DNA of 64,000 nt from Phycisphaerales bacterium. Its GTDB lineage: Bacteria; Planctomycetota; Phycisphaerae; Phycisphaerales; UBA1924. The stretch is taken from assembly GCA_020853815.1 (NCBI GenBank), contig JADYYE010000090.1, forward strand, positions 1-64,000, in the 5' to 3' direction. Position numbers and translations under genes: made by a program. The stretch's first letter is position 1, and each line of letters opens with the position of its first letter. A model generated the notes under the pieces. The model did no database searches, was not told where the DNA came from, and worked only from the letters and a program-made list of their open reading frames with translations. Positions 1-9,042 of this stretch are shown in pieces.

Positions 1-637
1 CGGGAACGGCGCCGATGCCCATCTGGAGCGTGGAGCCATCCTCGATGAGTCCGGCGATGATCTCGCCGATGCGATCGGTGACCTCGGTCCGCGTCTCGGG
101 CGGATGCTCGTGCAAGGGATGGTCGGACTCGACCCACGCGGCGAGCTTCTTGAGCGGCACGACGGTGTTGCCGTGCGTGCGCGGCATCTGGCGGTTGACG
201 TCCGCGATCACCAGGCCCGCGGAGTCGACGGCGGCGCGGGCGACGTCGACGGAGATGCCCAGCGTGCAGAGGTTGTGGCGGTCCGCGGGCGAGAGCTGCA
301 CGACCGCGGCGTCGAGCTTGATGCGCCCGGCTCGGAAGAGCCCGGCGATATCCGAGAGAAAGACGGGGATGTACTCGGCCCGCCCCTCGCGCACCGCCTC
401 GCGCATGTTCTGGCCCACGAACATCGAGCACGAGGTGAGGCCGTCTTTGTAATCGGGCGCGGCGAAGCCGACCGGCCCGGCCAGATGGAGGTGATAGAGG
501 CGCACGCCGTGCATGTCCTTGCGGCGTGAGAGGGCCTCGAGCATGGGCGAAGACGTGGCGCTCCCGCCGTGAACGAAGACGTTCATCCCGGGCTTGATGA
601 GCGAGACGGCTTCATCGAACGAATTGACGCGGCTCAT
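1..637 (-). CDS. Acetyl-CoA hydrolase / 4-hydroxybutyrate-type CoA-transferase, N-terminal part (runs off the window)
   Basis: The first 212 residues read openly on the minus strand from an ATG at 637, with AAGGAAG seven bases upstream as ribosome site. Visible family signatures are an early FVHGG-type loop, a GQNMREAV segment, a PRTHGNT stretch and, at the window edge, ED-GSTLQMGIGAVP, the hallmark loop before the catalytic glutamate in the acetyl-CoA hydrolase/CoA-transferase family. The catalytic Glu itself lies outside the window. Such enzymes move CoA between acyl-CoA and a free acid in the cytoplasm. The gene follows the SucC-like gene by 42 bp on the same strand, so they probably form one transcript for acyl-CoA/acid interconversion. 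The exact substrate cannot be told from this part. Confidence 0.85.
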   Translation of the reverse strand, partial: MSRVNSFDEAVSLIKPGMNVFVHGGSATSSPMLEALSRRKDMHGVRLYHLHLAGPVGFAAPDYKDGLTSCSMFVGQNMREAVREGRAEYIPVFLSDIAGLFRAGRIKLDAAVVQLSPADRHNLCTLGISVDVARAAVDSAGLVIADVNRQMPRTHGNTVVPLKKLAAWVESDHPLHEHPPETRTEVTDRIGEIIAGLIEDGSTLQMGIGAVP

Positions 638-679
638 ACGGATCTTCCTTGAATGCTCATCGGCGCGGACGCGTCCCTT

Positions 680-2224
680 TCAATGCGCGACCGTGCCGGC
701 CGGTTCCAATGCCGGCATGTCCAGTTCCACGAAGAAACCGCCGATCCCGTCGCGAAGGCACTCGACCTCGCAGGCGATCAGCTCGTTGTCCTTGGCCGCG
801 AACTGCTCGGGCGGCAGGGTCGCGACCGGCTTGCCGCCCTCGTCGCGCAGGAGGCCGCCGGATCGGGCGATGATCGCGTGTGCGCTCGAACGCCACGCCG
901 CGGGATCGATCCACACGCGCCCGCCGCGAACCTCGATCTTGACTCCACTCCCGACGAACGCGGGCCTCACGGGCTTGCGGGGTTCCCACGCCGGGAGCGC
1001 CGCGTCGGCGGCGCGTCGTTCTTCCACGAGGCCGGCGAAACGGGCCGCGATGCGCGCGGGCGGATCGGTCTTCTTGTATCCCTCGACCTTCACGGACAGG
1101 CCGCGACAGGCGCTGGTGAGGATGTCGACGGCGCGATCCTCGCCGTTGCCGCCCAGGCGGATGACGGCGGGGATGTCGAGCTTCATTTCGTTAAAGGCCT
1201 TGGCCAGGCCGTACGCGCTCCAGAACTGCTCCTGATTCGCGACGCCCGAGCCCGAACCGAAATAGCCGATGAGACCGGGCTGGCTGAGGATGATGCACGC
1301 GGCGCGATAGACCTTGGCGACCGAGGGATTGCCGCTGGTGTCGCAGAAGTTGGCGAGCGTGAAGCCCTCGGCGGCGATGGCGTCCATGGACATCATCGAG
1401 CCGCCGCCGCCCGCGCCGTGGAAGCCGATCAGCCCCTTGCCGGCGGGCTTGGCCTGCGTGTTCATCTGCGCGAAGAAGAACGTCCCGCGGTGGTCTTCCT
1501 GCTCGATGCGATACGCGATGCGTTCGAGCCAGGTGGGGGGATGATCGAGCTCACGCGCGATCTCGATGCCCAGCTCTGGATGGCGGAAGACGGCGTAGTC
1601 ATCGATGGTCATGCGGCAGTCGGCCGCCACGACGCGCCCGTCCGCCAGCACCACCAGCGGGTTGATCTCAACGCTGCGCGCCTCGACGGCGCGCCCCGCT
1701 TCGAACATCTTGCGGGCGGCATCGGCGAGCTTGCTGCGTGAGGCCTCGGGCACGCCGGCCTTGGCGATCGCCGCTGCCAGTGCCGCGCTCTCGGGGCCCG
1801 CGGCGACATCGCAGGGGATTCGCGAGACCGTCGCGGCCCGCTCCTCGATGCCCGTGCCGCCGCCTCCTGCGATGAGGAGCATCGGCCGACGGGTCGAGTC
1901 ATCGATTGTGAGCGAGACGAAGAGCTCGTGCGCGATCTTGAGCTGTTCTTCGACCAGCACATGCGTGACGGGGAAGTTGCCGACCGACATTCCGAGCAGA
2001 CGCTTGGCCGCCTCGGAGACCTCCGCTTCGCTCGTGGCAAAGACCACGCCGCCCATGGCCTTGCGACCGGTGGTCCACGCCTGGATCTTCACGACGACGG
2101 GACCGCCGAGTTCACGGGCGACCTTGGCGGCCTGGTCTGGGCTGGCCGCGACGCCGCCGCGCGGAACCTCGATGCCCCGGGCCTTCAGGACGGCTTTTCC
2201 TTCGTGTTCGTGGAGCCTGGCCAC
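680..2224 (-). CDS. Succinyl-CoA ligase beta-subunit-like ATP-grasp protein with C-terminal extension
   Basis: 514 residues, against about 390 for ordinary SucC. Residues 1-220 are an ATP-grasp domain: it starts with the family's LHEHEGKAVL element and has the VEINPLV motif near residue 185. Residues about 260-390 form the CoA-ligase-like domain (GFHGAGGGGSM, FCDTSGNPS, IRLGGNGED), but the usual NIFGGI phosphate-loop segment is replaced by GYFGSGSG. Residues about 400-514 are an extension I do not recognise. No SucD gene lies beside it; the partner downstream is a CoA-transferase. An acyl-CoA ligase or CoA-transfer role is inferred. It is divergent from queG across about 157 bp. Confidence 0.75.
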   Translation of the reverse strand: MARLHEHEGKAVLKARGIEVPRGGVAASPDQAAKVARELGGPVVVKIQAWTTGRKAMGGVVFATSEAEVSEAAKRLLGMSVGNFPVTHVLVEEQLKIAHELFVSLTIDDSTRRPMLLIAGGGGTGIEERAATVSRIPCDVAAGPESAALAAAIAKAGVPEASRSKLADAARKMFEAGRAVEARSVEINPLVVLADGRVVAADCRMTIDDYAVFRHPELGIEIARELDHPPTWLERIAYRIEQEDHRGTFFFAQMNTQAKPAGKGLIGFHGAGGGGSMMSMDAIAAEGFTLANFCDTSGNPSVAKVYRAACIILSQPGLIGYFGSGSGVANQEQFWSAYGLAKAFNEMKLDIPAVIRLGGNGEDRAVDILTSACRGLSVKVEGYKKTDPPARIAARFAGLVEERRAADAALPAWEPRKPVRPAFVGSGVKIEVRGGRVWIDPAAWRSSAHAIIARSGGLLRDEGGKPVATLPPEQFAAKDNELIACEVECLRDGIGGFFVELDMPALEPAGTVAH

Positions 2225-2381
2225 CGGTGAACGCCTCCCTCACGAGCCTCGGAATCGCCCGTGCCTAAAGCTTTGGACCCGCGACTCAGGAATCAAGAAT
2301 AGTGAATCCGAAAATCAGCAAACCAGACATGAAGGTCCGAGAAGATCGTCGATTCTGTTCGGTCGCAGGGAAAGATCACCC
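2225..2381. promoter_or_regulatory. Divergent intergenic region between the SucC-like gene and queG
   Basis: 157 bp holding the promoters of two divergent transcripts. About 2287-2332 is A-rich with loosely repeated GAATC/AATCA words, unlike the GC-rich flanks. I could not pick a convincing -35/-10 pair. Confidence 0.4.
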
Positions 2382-3515
2382 GTGCCGGACTCCGCCCTCG
2401 AACTCTCGCGCCGCGTGATTGGCCTCGCGATGTCGCGCGGATTCGCCGACGCGGGAGTGACGCCGGTGGAGCCCTCGGCCTGGGCCGACGAATTGCGGGC
2501 GTGGCTGGCGGCGGGCATGCACGGGAGCATGGCGTACCTGGCCGTCAAGGTTGCGGAAAGGTTGGACCCCGCTAAGGCGATCGCCGGCGCTCGCTCGCTG
2601 GTGGTGGTCGCGGACCAGTACTGGACACGCGGCCAGGACGCGGCGAGCGATGGCGAGTGCGATGATCCGCGGCATGGCAAGATCGCGCGATACGCGCGCG
2701 GTCGGGACTATCACGAGGTCGTGAAACGCCGCCTGCACGAACTGTGCGATGCGTTGCGAGGGGAATTCCCGGACGGGCTGTTCCGCGCGTTCGTGGATAC
2801 CGCGCCGGTTCTGGAGCGCGAGCACGCGGCTCGCGCGGGCCTCGGCTGGATCGGGAAGCACACGCTCCTGATACACCCGCGCCGCGGGAGCTATTTCTTC
2901 CTCGGCGGCATCGCGACGTCGCTCAACCTTGCCGCCACTCCCGAGCGACGCCCCGAGCCCGATCACTGCGGCACGTGCACGCGGTGCATCGATGCCTGCC
3001 CGACGCGAGCTATCACGCCGCATTCCGTGGATGCCTCGCGCTGCATCAGCTATCTCACGATCGAACACCGTGGCGTGATTGGAGCCGAATTCCACGAAGC
3101 GATCGGCGGCTGGCTCTACGGCTGCGATGTGTGCCAGGAGGTCTGCCCGCACAACTCGGCGCGAGTTGCAGCGAGCGAAAGGATCGGCGGCGCGGAGGCG
3201 GACACGCGCGCGAACCACGGGCCGATCCCGGCGGAATACGCGGAGAGTCGCCGCTCGCTCCCGCTGCTCGACGTGCTCAACTGGAAGATGGAGGATCGTT
3301 CACGCGTGCTGTCGGGCTCGGCCATGAAGCGGGCGACGCTCGCCATGTTCCGGCGCAACGCGATCATCGCCGGTGCGAACACGCTGCGCGGGGACGATTG
3401 CGGCCCATTCGTCGCGCGATTGCAAGAAATCGCCGGCGATGAGGGCGAGGATGCGATGGTGAGAGAAACCGCGACGCAGACGCTCGATCGACTCAGTCGC
3501 CCGCGAGCGCTGTGA
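2382..3515 (+). CDS. queG: Epoxyqueuosine reductase QueG
   Basis: 377 residues. It performs the last step of queuosine synthesis on tRNA, reducing epoxyqueuosine to queuosine with cobalamin and two [4Fe-4S] clusters. Both ferredoxin-like clusters are visible: C-GT-C-TR-C-IDA-CP near residues 196-206 and C-DV-C-QEV-CPHN near 248-255. The FVDTAPVLER segment carries the aspartate proposed as catalytic, and GLGWIGKHT is a QueG hallmark. The GTG start at 2382 matches the usual N-terminus and has AGGGAAAG eight bases upstream; the frame is open further upstream but lies over the opposite-strand gene. It is monocistronic here and convergent with a membrane-protein gene. Confidence 0.93.
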   Translation: MPDSALELSRRVIGLAMSRGFADAGVTPVEPSAWADELRAWLAAGMHGSMAYLAVKVAERLDPAKAIAGARSLVVVADQYWTRGQDAASDGECDDPRHGKIARYARGRDYHEVVKRRLHELCDALRGEFPDGLFRAFVDTAPVLEREHAARAGLGWIGKHTLLIHPRRGSYFFLGGIATSLNLAATPERRPEPDHCGTCTRCIDACPTRAITPHSVDASRCISYLTIEHRGVIGAEFHEAIGGWLYGCDVCQEVCPHNSARVAASERIGGAEADTRANHGPIPAEYAESRRSLPLLDVLNWKMEDRSRVLSGSAMKRATLAMFRRNAIIAGANTLRGDDCGPFVARLQEIAGDEGEDAMVRETATQTLDRLSRPRAL

Positions 3516-3532
3516 TCGAAGCGTCTCTGCAC

Positions 3533-3560
3533 CCGGACCGTCGCAACGCCCCAGGTCCGG
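3533..3560. terminator. Possible bidirectional hairpin between convergent genes
   Basis: Seven-bp arms CCGGACC (3533-3539) and GGTCCGG (3554-3560) around a 14-nt loop, between the ends of queG and the facing membrane-protein gene. There is no T-tract, so termination is only suggested by position. Confidence 0.35.
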
Positions 3561-3594
3561 CGTCCGAAGACCCACGTAGGCAGCCGCGCCGGAG

Positions 3595-4827
3595 TCAGCT
3601 CTTCCTGCTCCACGGCACGATCGCGCCGGCGAGGAGCACGATACCCAGCCCCGGGGCCAGCCACACTTCGCGTCGCTCGATGAAGCCCATCCAGAACATC
3701 GGCGCGGCGGCGGCGCACGCGATCGCCCACACTCCCAGGTGCCACTTGGTGACTCGGGTTGCCCCGTGGCGCGTGGGCGCGACGCAGAGCCAGACATACG
3801 CGGGGAAGACCAGGCCGTAGAAGCTCATATAGATGCGGTACACGAGTTCGTGGGCGTCCCAGCCGCGCGGTTGGTCGAGCCAGCGGTCGGCGACCGCGCC
3901 CGCGGCGGGGATGATGCCGATGGCGACCAGCGCCAAGGCCATAAGCCCCCAGCCGACGCGCGAGCCCTCGGGCGTCTGGCCTCGGAAATCCATCCAGGCG
4001 CGGGCGTGAACGCTGCATGTGTAGAGAAGCTGGACGAAGAGATGCACGACGAGCCAGGCGCCGCTTGTTCCGGTGCGGGCAAGCCCGGCGGCGAGAGAGT
4101 GGCCCGCGAAGAGATGGGCGTATCCCGCGGTCATGGCGATCATCGCCGCGAACATGAGCCCGAAGCCGACGACGAACGCGGCGGCTCCCGTGCCGCCGGT
4201 CGCGGCCTGGCGGGCGCGATGGAAGGTCAGATCGGCGTAGGGGCAGAGTGCAAAGCCGAAGAAGCACACCGGCGCGAGGTATTTCAGGCGAGTCGCGGCC
4301 TCTCCCGTCGGCGCGGTCATGTCGGGCGGGACGAGCGTTCCGGCTCGCCACATCATCACGCCGGCCGCGATGCTGATGAGCATGACGACGACGCCCGAGA
4401 TCGCGGCCAGCGATTCGCGGGTCATCGCCAAGACGCACGCGATCAAGCCCACGGCGAGCGCCGCGAGCACCGCGGGGTCCTTGAGCGCGCCCTCGTGAAA
4501 GTTCACGGATCGGGCGAGCCAGAGCATGAAGAAGACCTGGAACGAGGCCGTCACCAGCGAGAAAAACGAGAGGGCTCGCCAGTGCTTGGCGACCAATCGC
4601 TCGCTGTCGCCCGGGCGGGCGAGCACCAGGCCCATCGCGCCCGCGCCGACGACGTTGGGGATGGCGAAGGCGAGGAAGGCCCATCCGCCAAAGTCGCGGA
4701 TGAGCATGGTGGGCAGGAACATGCCGATGCACCAGGTCCACGACGCCGCGAGGTACGCGCCCCAGGTGAGGCTGCGTGCCGCGTTGCCGAGAAGGCCGCT
4801 CGTTCGTGCGTGGGCCGCGTCGCTCAT
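3595..4827 (-). CDS. Polytopic membrane protein, about 12 TM segments, unknown function
   Basis: 410 residues, almost entirely hydrophobic, with about twelve likely membrane spans beginning near residue 20 and the last ending just before a short WSRKS tail. Small polar loops carry HRARQ and RGQTPEGSR segments. I see no transporter signature such as a Walker motif or an MFS A-motif. The ATG at 4827 (MSDAAHAR) is chosen because the upstream open frame is arginine-rich and overlaps the next gene. The neighbour upstream is a DUF4442 hotdog protein on the same strand about 95 bp away. Real gene; function unassigned. Confidence 0.75.
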   Translation of the reverse strand: MSDAAHARTSGLLGNAARSLTWGAYLAASWTWCIGMFLPTMLIRDFGGWAFLAFAIPNVVGAGAMGLVLARPGDSERLVAKHWRALSFFSLVTASFQVFFMLWLARSVNFHEGALKDPAVLAALAVGLIACVLAMTRESLAAISGVVVMLISIAAGVMMWRAGTLVPPDMTAPTGEAATRLKYLAPVCFFGFALCPYADLTFHRARQAATGGTGAAAFVVGFGLMFAAMIAMTAGYAHLFAGHSLAAGLARTGTSGAWLVVHLFVQLLYTCSVHARAWMDFRGQTPEGSRVGWGLMALALVAIGIIPAAGAVADRWLDQPRGWDAHELVYRIYMSFYGLVFPAYVWLCVAPTRHGATRVTKWHLGVWAIACAAAAPMFWMGFIERREVWLAPGLGIVLLAGAIVPWSRKS

Positions 4828-4921
4828 GTGCGTGAAGGGTACGCGTGTGAACGGCGGTCTTCGGAAGAACGGGGAGGCCAAGATCGCCAACCTAAAGGAG
4901 AGGCGGCCATGACGGACGGAT

Positions 4922-5584
4922 TCAGCGAACCGTCCGTCCCTTGCTCTGCTGGTGGGCCTTGGGCGTGACGTGGAAGGTCGCGACGCTCTTGCCGACGCGA
5001 CGGTCCTTGCCCGCGACCTTCTCTCCGATCGCCTTTGGAAGAACTTTCTCCGCGCCCGGGCGCAGTCGCTGGGGGATGATCCCGGTCTGCACGATGTCCA
5101 TGTCGAGCGTGACATTGAACTCGCCGCCCGCGGCGATCATCGCCTTGATATCTTCGCGAGGCATGATCTTGTAGAGCGCCGGCCCGTGGCAGGGCCGCAG
5201 GAACTTGTACTCAAGGTTCTTGCACACGACCGTGTACTCGCCGCCGCACGCGTTGAAAACGTACATGCCGCCGGCGATCTCGCTGTTGCCAAGGAGTGCC
5301 GCGCCCGCCATCGCGTTGTACCAGTTGCGGTTGAAGCGGGTGAAGGGAAGTTCGGCCGCGAAGGTGCTCTCGTCCACCCGCTTCATGCGGATGCCCGAGC
5401 GAAATGCGTAGGGCAGCCAGATCATGGAGCAGACGCGATGCCAGAAGGCGTTGCGGGCCGAAAGACGGCTCACCCACGCGTCGAGGCGGTCCATGATGGT
5501 CGGCTTGGACGCGACCACGCCCCGCTTGCCCGCGGGCTCCATCGACGTGCTCGGACTCGTCGCCGCCTGCTCCAACTCCGACAT
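4922..5584 (-). CDS. DUF4442 / hotdog-fold (PaaI-like thioesterase) protein
   Basis: 220 residues. The central part has the DUF4442 pattern: a PFTRFNRNWYNAMAGAAL helix followed by GGMYVF and the FLRPCHGPALY strand, as in proteins related to PaaI-type acyl-CoA thioesterases. The first 45 residues are a low-complexity leader, and the basic tail (HQQSKGRTVR) is unlike the core. Thioesterase activity is a family-based guess; the substrate is unknown. It lies between an MBL hydrolase and a polytopic membrane protein, all on the minus strand. Confidence 0.75.
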   Translation of the reverse strand: MSELEQAATSPSTSMEPAGKRGVVASKPTIMDRLDAWVSRLSARNAFWHRVCSMIWLPYAFRSGIRMKRVDESTFAAELPFTRFNRNWYNAMAGAALLGNSEIAGGMYVFNACGGEYTVVCKNLEYKFLRPCHGPALYKIMPREDIKAMIAAGGEFNVTLDMDIVQTGIIPQRLRPGAEKVLPKAIGEKVAGKDRRVGKSVATFHVTPKAHQQSKGRTVR

Positions 5585-5675
5585 CTCCTCGACGCCTCAC
5601 GATTCTAGGGTTGCCCCGGCCAACCCCGCCGGCGCGCGCCTCTCCGCCCCGCCACAAGGCCACTCGGCCGCTGCC

Positions 5676-6683
5676 TTACCGCCCGTCCTCCACCAGCTCA
5701 AACCACGGGCCCGCTTCCTTCACGCGGCGGCACGGGTTGCCCGGCTCGTGGTCGAGCACCAGCATCCAGCCGCCCTCGCACGCGGCCCGCAGGAACCAGT
5801 GGCGCGTCACCATGCTGGTGTAGGGCTCGACGTCATAGCCGAGGCTGTACGCCGCCCCGAGGTGCCAGGCGGTGGGCATCACGTCGGGCGTGAACACGAT
5901 TGTCCGTCCCTTGTCGTCGATGAAGGTGATGGCCTGCTGGCCCCACGTGTGCCCGGGCGCGAGGAACACGCCCACGCCCGGCAGTCCCGCGAGCGTCGAC
6001 ACGCGGTTGTACACGGGCGCCAGCGGGAGTTCATCGCGCCCCGGGACATGCCCGGTGGGGAAAGGCCGCGGCGAATCGGCCAGCACCAGCCGCTCGCGGA
6101 TCAGCTCGAGGTGATCGCGGAAATAGGTCCGGGTCATGACGCTGCGGTTGGCGATGGCGTCGCTCCACTCGCGTGCCTGCGTGTGCAGGGCGGCGTTGGG
6201 GAACGTCAGCTTCACGCCGTGCTCGCCGCGCGAGCCCGCGAAGCACGAAGCGGCGCCGGTCCAGTCGGCCTTTTCTCCCGCGCGGGCGAGGCGCGTGAGC
6301 GCGCCGGCGTGGTCAAAGTGCAGGTGCGTCGTCACCACCGCGCCGATGTCCTCGCAGCGGCAGTTCTTTTCCTGGAGCGCGTCGCCGATCCAGCGCGTAC
6401 TCATGGCGAAGATGTCGCGGCTCTTGGCGTCGAGCTTGTCGCCGGTGCCGACCTCGATCAGCGCGAGCTTTGGGCCGCTCCCCTCGCCGACGCGTTCGAG
6501 CAGCAGGCAGTTGTGCTGGACCTCGATGCGTCCGCGTTCATCGGGCTTGGCGGTGCGCTCCCAGACGACGCGGGGGATGAGGCCGAACATGGAGCCGCCG
6601 TCGAGCCGGAACGCGCCGGCGCGCAGGATTTCCCAGCGATATCGAGTGCTCGTGTCGAGGAGCGGTTGTGGTGTGTTCGGCAT
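5676..6683 (-). CDS. MBL-fold metallo-hydrolase
   Basis: 335 residues from ATG 6683 (MPNTPQP); an upstream ATG at 6746 is in frame but gives a non-conserved leader. The metal motif is complete: H120-L-H-F-D124-H125 in THLHFDHAG, then the APGHTWGQQ histidine, the FTPDVMP aspartate and a late LDHEPG histidine. This is a class B-like di-zinc hydrolase of the lactonase/phosphodiesterase type. A long insertion between the first motif and APGHT carries a TYFRDHLELI helix seen in quorum-lactonase relatives. The substrate cannot be told. Its promoter region is shared with the divergent recA. Confidence 0.85.
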   Translation of the reverse strand: MPNTPQPLLDTSTRYRWEILRAGAFRLDGGSMFGLIPRVVWERTAKPDERGRIEVQHNCLLLERVGEGSGPKLALIEVGTGDKLDAKSRDIFAMSTRWIGDALQEKNCRCEDIGAVVTTHLHFDHAGALTRLARAGEKADWTGAASCFAGSRGEHGVKLTFPNAALHTQAREWSDAIANRSVMTRTYFRDHLELIRERLVLADSPRPFPTGHVPGRDELPLAPVYNRVSTLAGLPGVGVFLAPGHTWGQQAITFIDDKGRTIVFTPDVMPTAWHLGAAYSLGYDVEPYTSMVTRHWFLRAACEGGWMLVLDHEPGNPCRRVKEAGPWFELVEDGR

Positions 6684-6841
6684 GGGTCGGATCGTAGGGG
6701 ACGCGACCAGCGGGTTGCGCGGGCCGTGTTCGAGGCGGGTCAACACTCCCTAAGTGCATGAATGGTCTCGCATTAGGCAATATCGCGGCTTCAAGGTGAT
6801 TGTGGATAACCTGTCGATGGTTCTCGAATCCGATCAGCCAC

Positions 6842-6870
6842 TTGACGCGATGTTCGGTTGTTGATAAAGT
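6842..6870 (+). promoter_or_regulatory. Predicted sigma-70 promoter of recA
   Basis: TTGACG at 6842-6847 and TAAAGT at 6865-6870, separated by exactly 17 bp, about 160 bp before the recA start. I found no GAAC-N4-GTTC or CTGT-N8-ACAG LexA operator next to it, so SOS control is not shown by the sequence. Confidence 0.5.
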
Positions 6871-7030
6871 GTTCGTGCCGGGCTCGCGTCCAGCGCCGCC
6901 CCCGGCCGCGGCGGAATCGAGTGATTTCCCGTGCCTTGCGCTCGGCCCCCGTGGGCCCTCAGAGAGTCCGGTCCGCCCCCGCGGACCCCGGGACGACGAG
7001 GCCACCCACGGCAGAAAAGGCAGGTGTTTC

Positions 7031-8146
7031 ATGGCAGCGTCGTCGACCGCGCAGTCCTCCGTTCCGGCCGTCTCCAAGATCGCCAACAAGGTCGAGGTGA
7101 AGCTGGAGGACAAGGAAAAGTCGCAGGCGCTGGGGCGTGCCGTCTCCCAGATCGAGAAGACCTTCGGCAAGGGCTCGATCATGCGGATGGACGAGGCCGC
7201 GTACCTCAGCATCCCCGGAATCTCAACCGGCGCTCTCTCGCTCGATCTTGCCCTGGGCGGCAAGGGAATCCCGCGCGGGCGAATCGTCGAGATCTTCGGG
7301 CCGGAATCGTCCGGCAAGACCACCCTGGCCCTGACCGTGGCGGCCCACGCGCAGCGCGAGGGCGGCGTGGCGGCCTTCATCGACGCCGAGCACGCGCTCG
7401 ACCCCTCGTGGGCCCGCAAGATCGGCGTCAACATCGATGATCTCCTGGTGTCCCAGCCCGACACGGGCGAGCAGGCCCTGGAGATCTGCGAACTGCTGGT
7501 GCGCTCCAACGCGGTCGACATCATCGTCGTCGACTCCGTCGCGGCCCTGATTCCCAAGGCCGAAATCGAGGGCGAGATGGGCGACGCGGTCGTCGGCCTC
7601 CAAGCCCGCCTGATGTCGCAGGCGATGCGCAAGCTCACGGGCGTCATCGCCCGCTCCAATTGCACCGTCATCTTCATCAACCAGATCCGCGAGAAGATCG
7701 GCGTGATGTACGGCTCGCCCGAGACCACGACCGGCGGGCGGGCCCTCAAGTTCTATTCGTCGGTGCGCATCGACGTTCGGCGCACGGGCGCGATCAAGGA
7801 GGGCGAGGTCACGGTCGGCAGCCGCACGCGCGGTCGCGTGGTGAAGAACAAGATCGCCCCGCCGTTCCGCGAGGCGGAGTTCGACATCATGTACAACGAG
7901 GGCATCTCGGCCGAGGGCGACCTGATCGACCTTGGCGTGGAGGCCGGCGTGGTGCAGAAGAGCGGGGCGTGGTACAGCTACGGCGAGGTGCGCGTGGGCC
8001 AGGGGCGCGAGGCGTCGAAGCAGTTCCTCCGCGAGAACGCCGAACTGGCCAAGGAAATCCGCCAGAAGATCCTGGCGATCAAGATGGCGCACGTCGCGCC
8101 GGCGGTTGTGGCCGCGAACGACGAGGACGAGGGCGACGAGGAATAG
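7031..8146 (+). CDS. recA: Recombinase RecA
   Basis: 371 residues, usual length. RecA coats single-stranded DNA, performs ATP-dependent strand exchange and drives SOS induction. Walker A GPESSGKT is at residues 90-97, followed by the [10 protein letters not shown] segment, the [10 protein letters not shown] Walker B, loop 1 and loop 2 ([28 protein letters not shown]) and an acidic tail (DEDEGDEE), all orthodox. The ATG at 7031 follows AAAGGCAGG; the upstream frame is open but non-conserved. It is transcribed alone: no RecX or CinA follows, and a strong terminator lies 38 bp downstream. Confidence 0.98.
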   Translation: MAASSTAQSSVPAVSKIANKVEVKLEDKEKSQALGRAVSQIEKTFGKGSIMRMDEAAYLSIPGISTGALSLDLALGGKGIPRGRIVEIFGPESSGKTTLALTVAAHAQREGGVAAFIDAEHALDPSWARKIGVNIDDLLVSQPDTGEQALEICELLVRSNAVDIIVVDSVAALIPKAEIEGEMGDAVVGLQARLMSQAMRKLTGVIARSNCTVIFINQIREKIGVMYGSPETTTGGRALKFYSSVRIDVRRTGAIKEGEVTVGSRTRGRVVKNKIAPPFREAEFDIMYNEGISAEGDLIDLGVEAGVVQKSGAWYSYGEVRVGQGREASKQFLRENAELAKEIRQKILAIKMAHVAPAVVAANDEDEGDEE

Positions 8147-8184
8147 GGCTTAACGCCGAATGTGAATGACTTTGATTGTGACGG

Positions 8185-8216
8185 GGCCCGCCGTGAAATC
8201 CGGCGGGCCTTGTTCG
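8185..8216 (+). terminator. Rho-independent terminator of recA
   Basis: Nine-bp perfect stem, GGCCCGCCG (8185-8193) with CGGCGGGCC (8201-8209), 7-nt loop, then TTGTTCGTT. It sits right after the recA stop. Confidence 0.8.
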
Positions 8217-8334
8217 TTGAGAGATGGAGTGGCCGCCCGCTCGCGGGGAGTGGGGGGCCGCGGTATGCTGATCGTGCGATGGTGCGGCTGCTAGACAAGT
8301 ACCCCGAGGCACTCCGCGGGTGTGCCACCCCGTC

Positions 8335-8673
8335 ATGATCGTTGTGAGAACCGCTGTGGACGCAAAGCGCAAGGCAATCGCCGCTCGAATCGCTCGCCTT
8401 GAGGATGCGATCGCAAAGGCGGTCGCGTACATCGAGCGCGGCGAGCACGCCGACTGGTGCGGCTTTCGGCCGCTGTTCGTTGAGAAGAGGCGATCGGGGA
8501 AGCGGCTTCCGCCGCATCGCGATTGGGTTAGAAACGTCTTTCTGGTGCGAGCTGAGCGTGATCTCCGGCACGCTGAGAGGACTCTGGACCGGATGGAATC
8601 AAGCGAAGCGCGGGCGTGCCGAGCCGCCAGTTCTAATAAGAAGCCGACTAACCAATCGCCTGGAGGTGAGTAG
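8335..8673 (+). CDS. Small hypothetical protein, charged and helical
   Basis: 112 residues from ATG 8335 (an in-frame GTG lies at 8320). Two strongly helical, charged blocks (KRKAIAARIARLEDAIAKAV and RAERDLRHAERTLDRME) flank a central ADWCGFRPLFVEKRRSGKRLPPHRDWVRN segment rich in aromatics and basics. No family recognised. Its stop overlaps the ribosome site of the next small ORF, suggesting a two-gene unit. Base composition is less GC-rich than the surroundings, consistent with accessory DNA. Coding is likely but not certain. Confidence 0.5.
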   Translation: MIVVRTAVDAKRKAIAARIARLEDAIAKAVAYIERGEHADWCGFRPLFVEKRRSGKRLPPHRDWVRNVFLVRAERDLRHAERTLDRMESSEARACRAASSNKKPTNQSPGGE

Positions 8674-8679
8674 GCGGCG

Positions 8680-9042
8680 ATGTCACACGTATTTATTCAA
8701 TGGGGACCAAATACAAACGACATAGTGATCGTTTGTATTTATGTGCCGATCTTCGTGTGTCACCTCTTGTGTGAAGCACGGGCACGCTCCGTGCTTGATG
8801 CGAGTTCGTGGCGACAGCGGCGCGGCGTTCTCGGGTTGCGCCTTCCCGTTGCGTGCATCGCGGTCATAGCGGTCGGTACGATAGTAACAGTCGCATGGCA
8901 TGCCTACATATCATATGTCGCATATGCCACGGGTTCTTGGACGAGACTGCCAAAGATGATCTGGTTTCATATCATTGGAGTGTCCGCGGTTGGTTGGCTG
9001 AGTTGGCATTGGGTGCGTGAATTCATCGCTGTTTCAGAGTGA
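8680..9042 (+). CDS. Small membrane protein, three TM segments, unknown
   Basis: 120 residues with three hydrophobic spans (about residues 14-30, 52-75 and 92-112). An excellent GGAGGTGA ribosome site precedes ATG 8680 and overlaps the end of the upstream small gene. Cysteine, tryptophan and isoleucine are unusually frequent and the DNA is markedly AT-richer than the chromosome around it. A perfect 12-bp inverted repeat falls inside codons 10-21. No family recognised; probably a recently acquired gene. Confidence 0.5.
   Translation: MSHVFIQWGPNTNDIVIVCIYVPIFVCHLLCEARARSVLDASSWRQRRGVLGLRLPVACIAVIAVGTIVTVAWHAYISYVAYATGSWTRLPKMIWFHIIGVSAVGWLSWHWVREFIAVSE
8709..8740. repeat. Perfect 12-bp inverted repeat inside the small membrane-protein gene
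   Basis: AAATACAAACGA (8709-8720) and its exact complement (8729-8740) around an 8-nt spacer. It is AT-rich in GC-rich surroundings and begins about 30 bases into the ORF, where an mRNA hairpin could act on translation or a protein could bind. Confidence 0.7.

Noticed and set aside
6771-7030. LexA/SOS operator before recA
   Set aside because: No GAAC-N4-GTTC or CTGT-N8-ACAG box was found; only a sigma-70-like promoter is supported.
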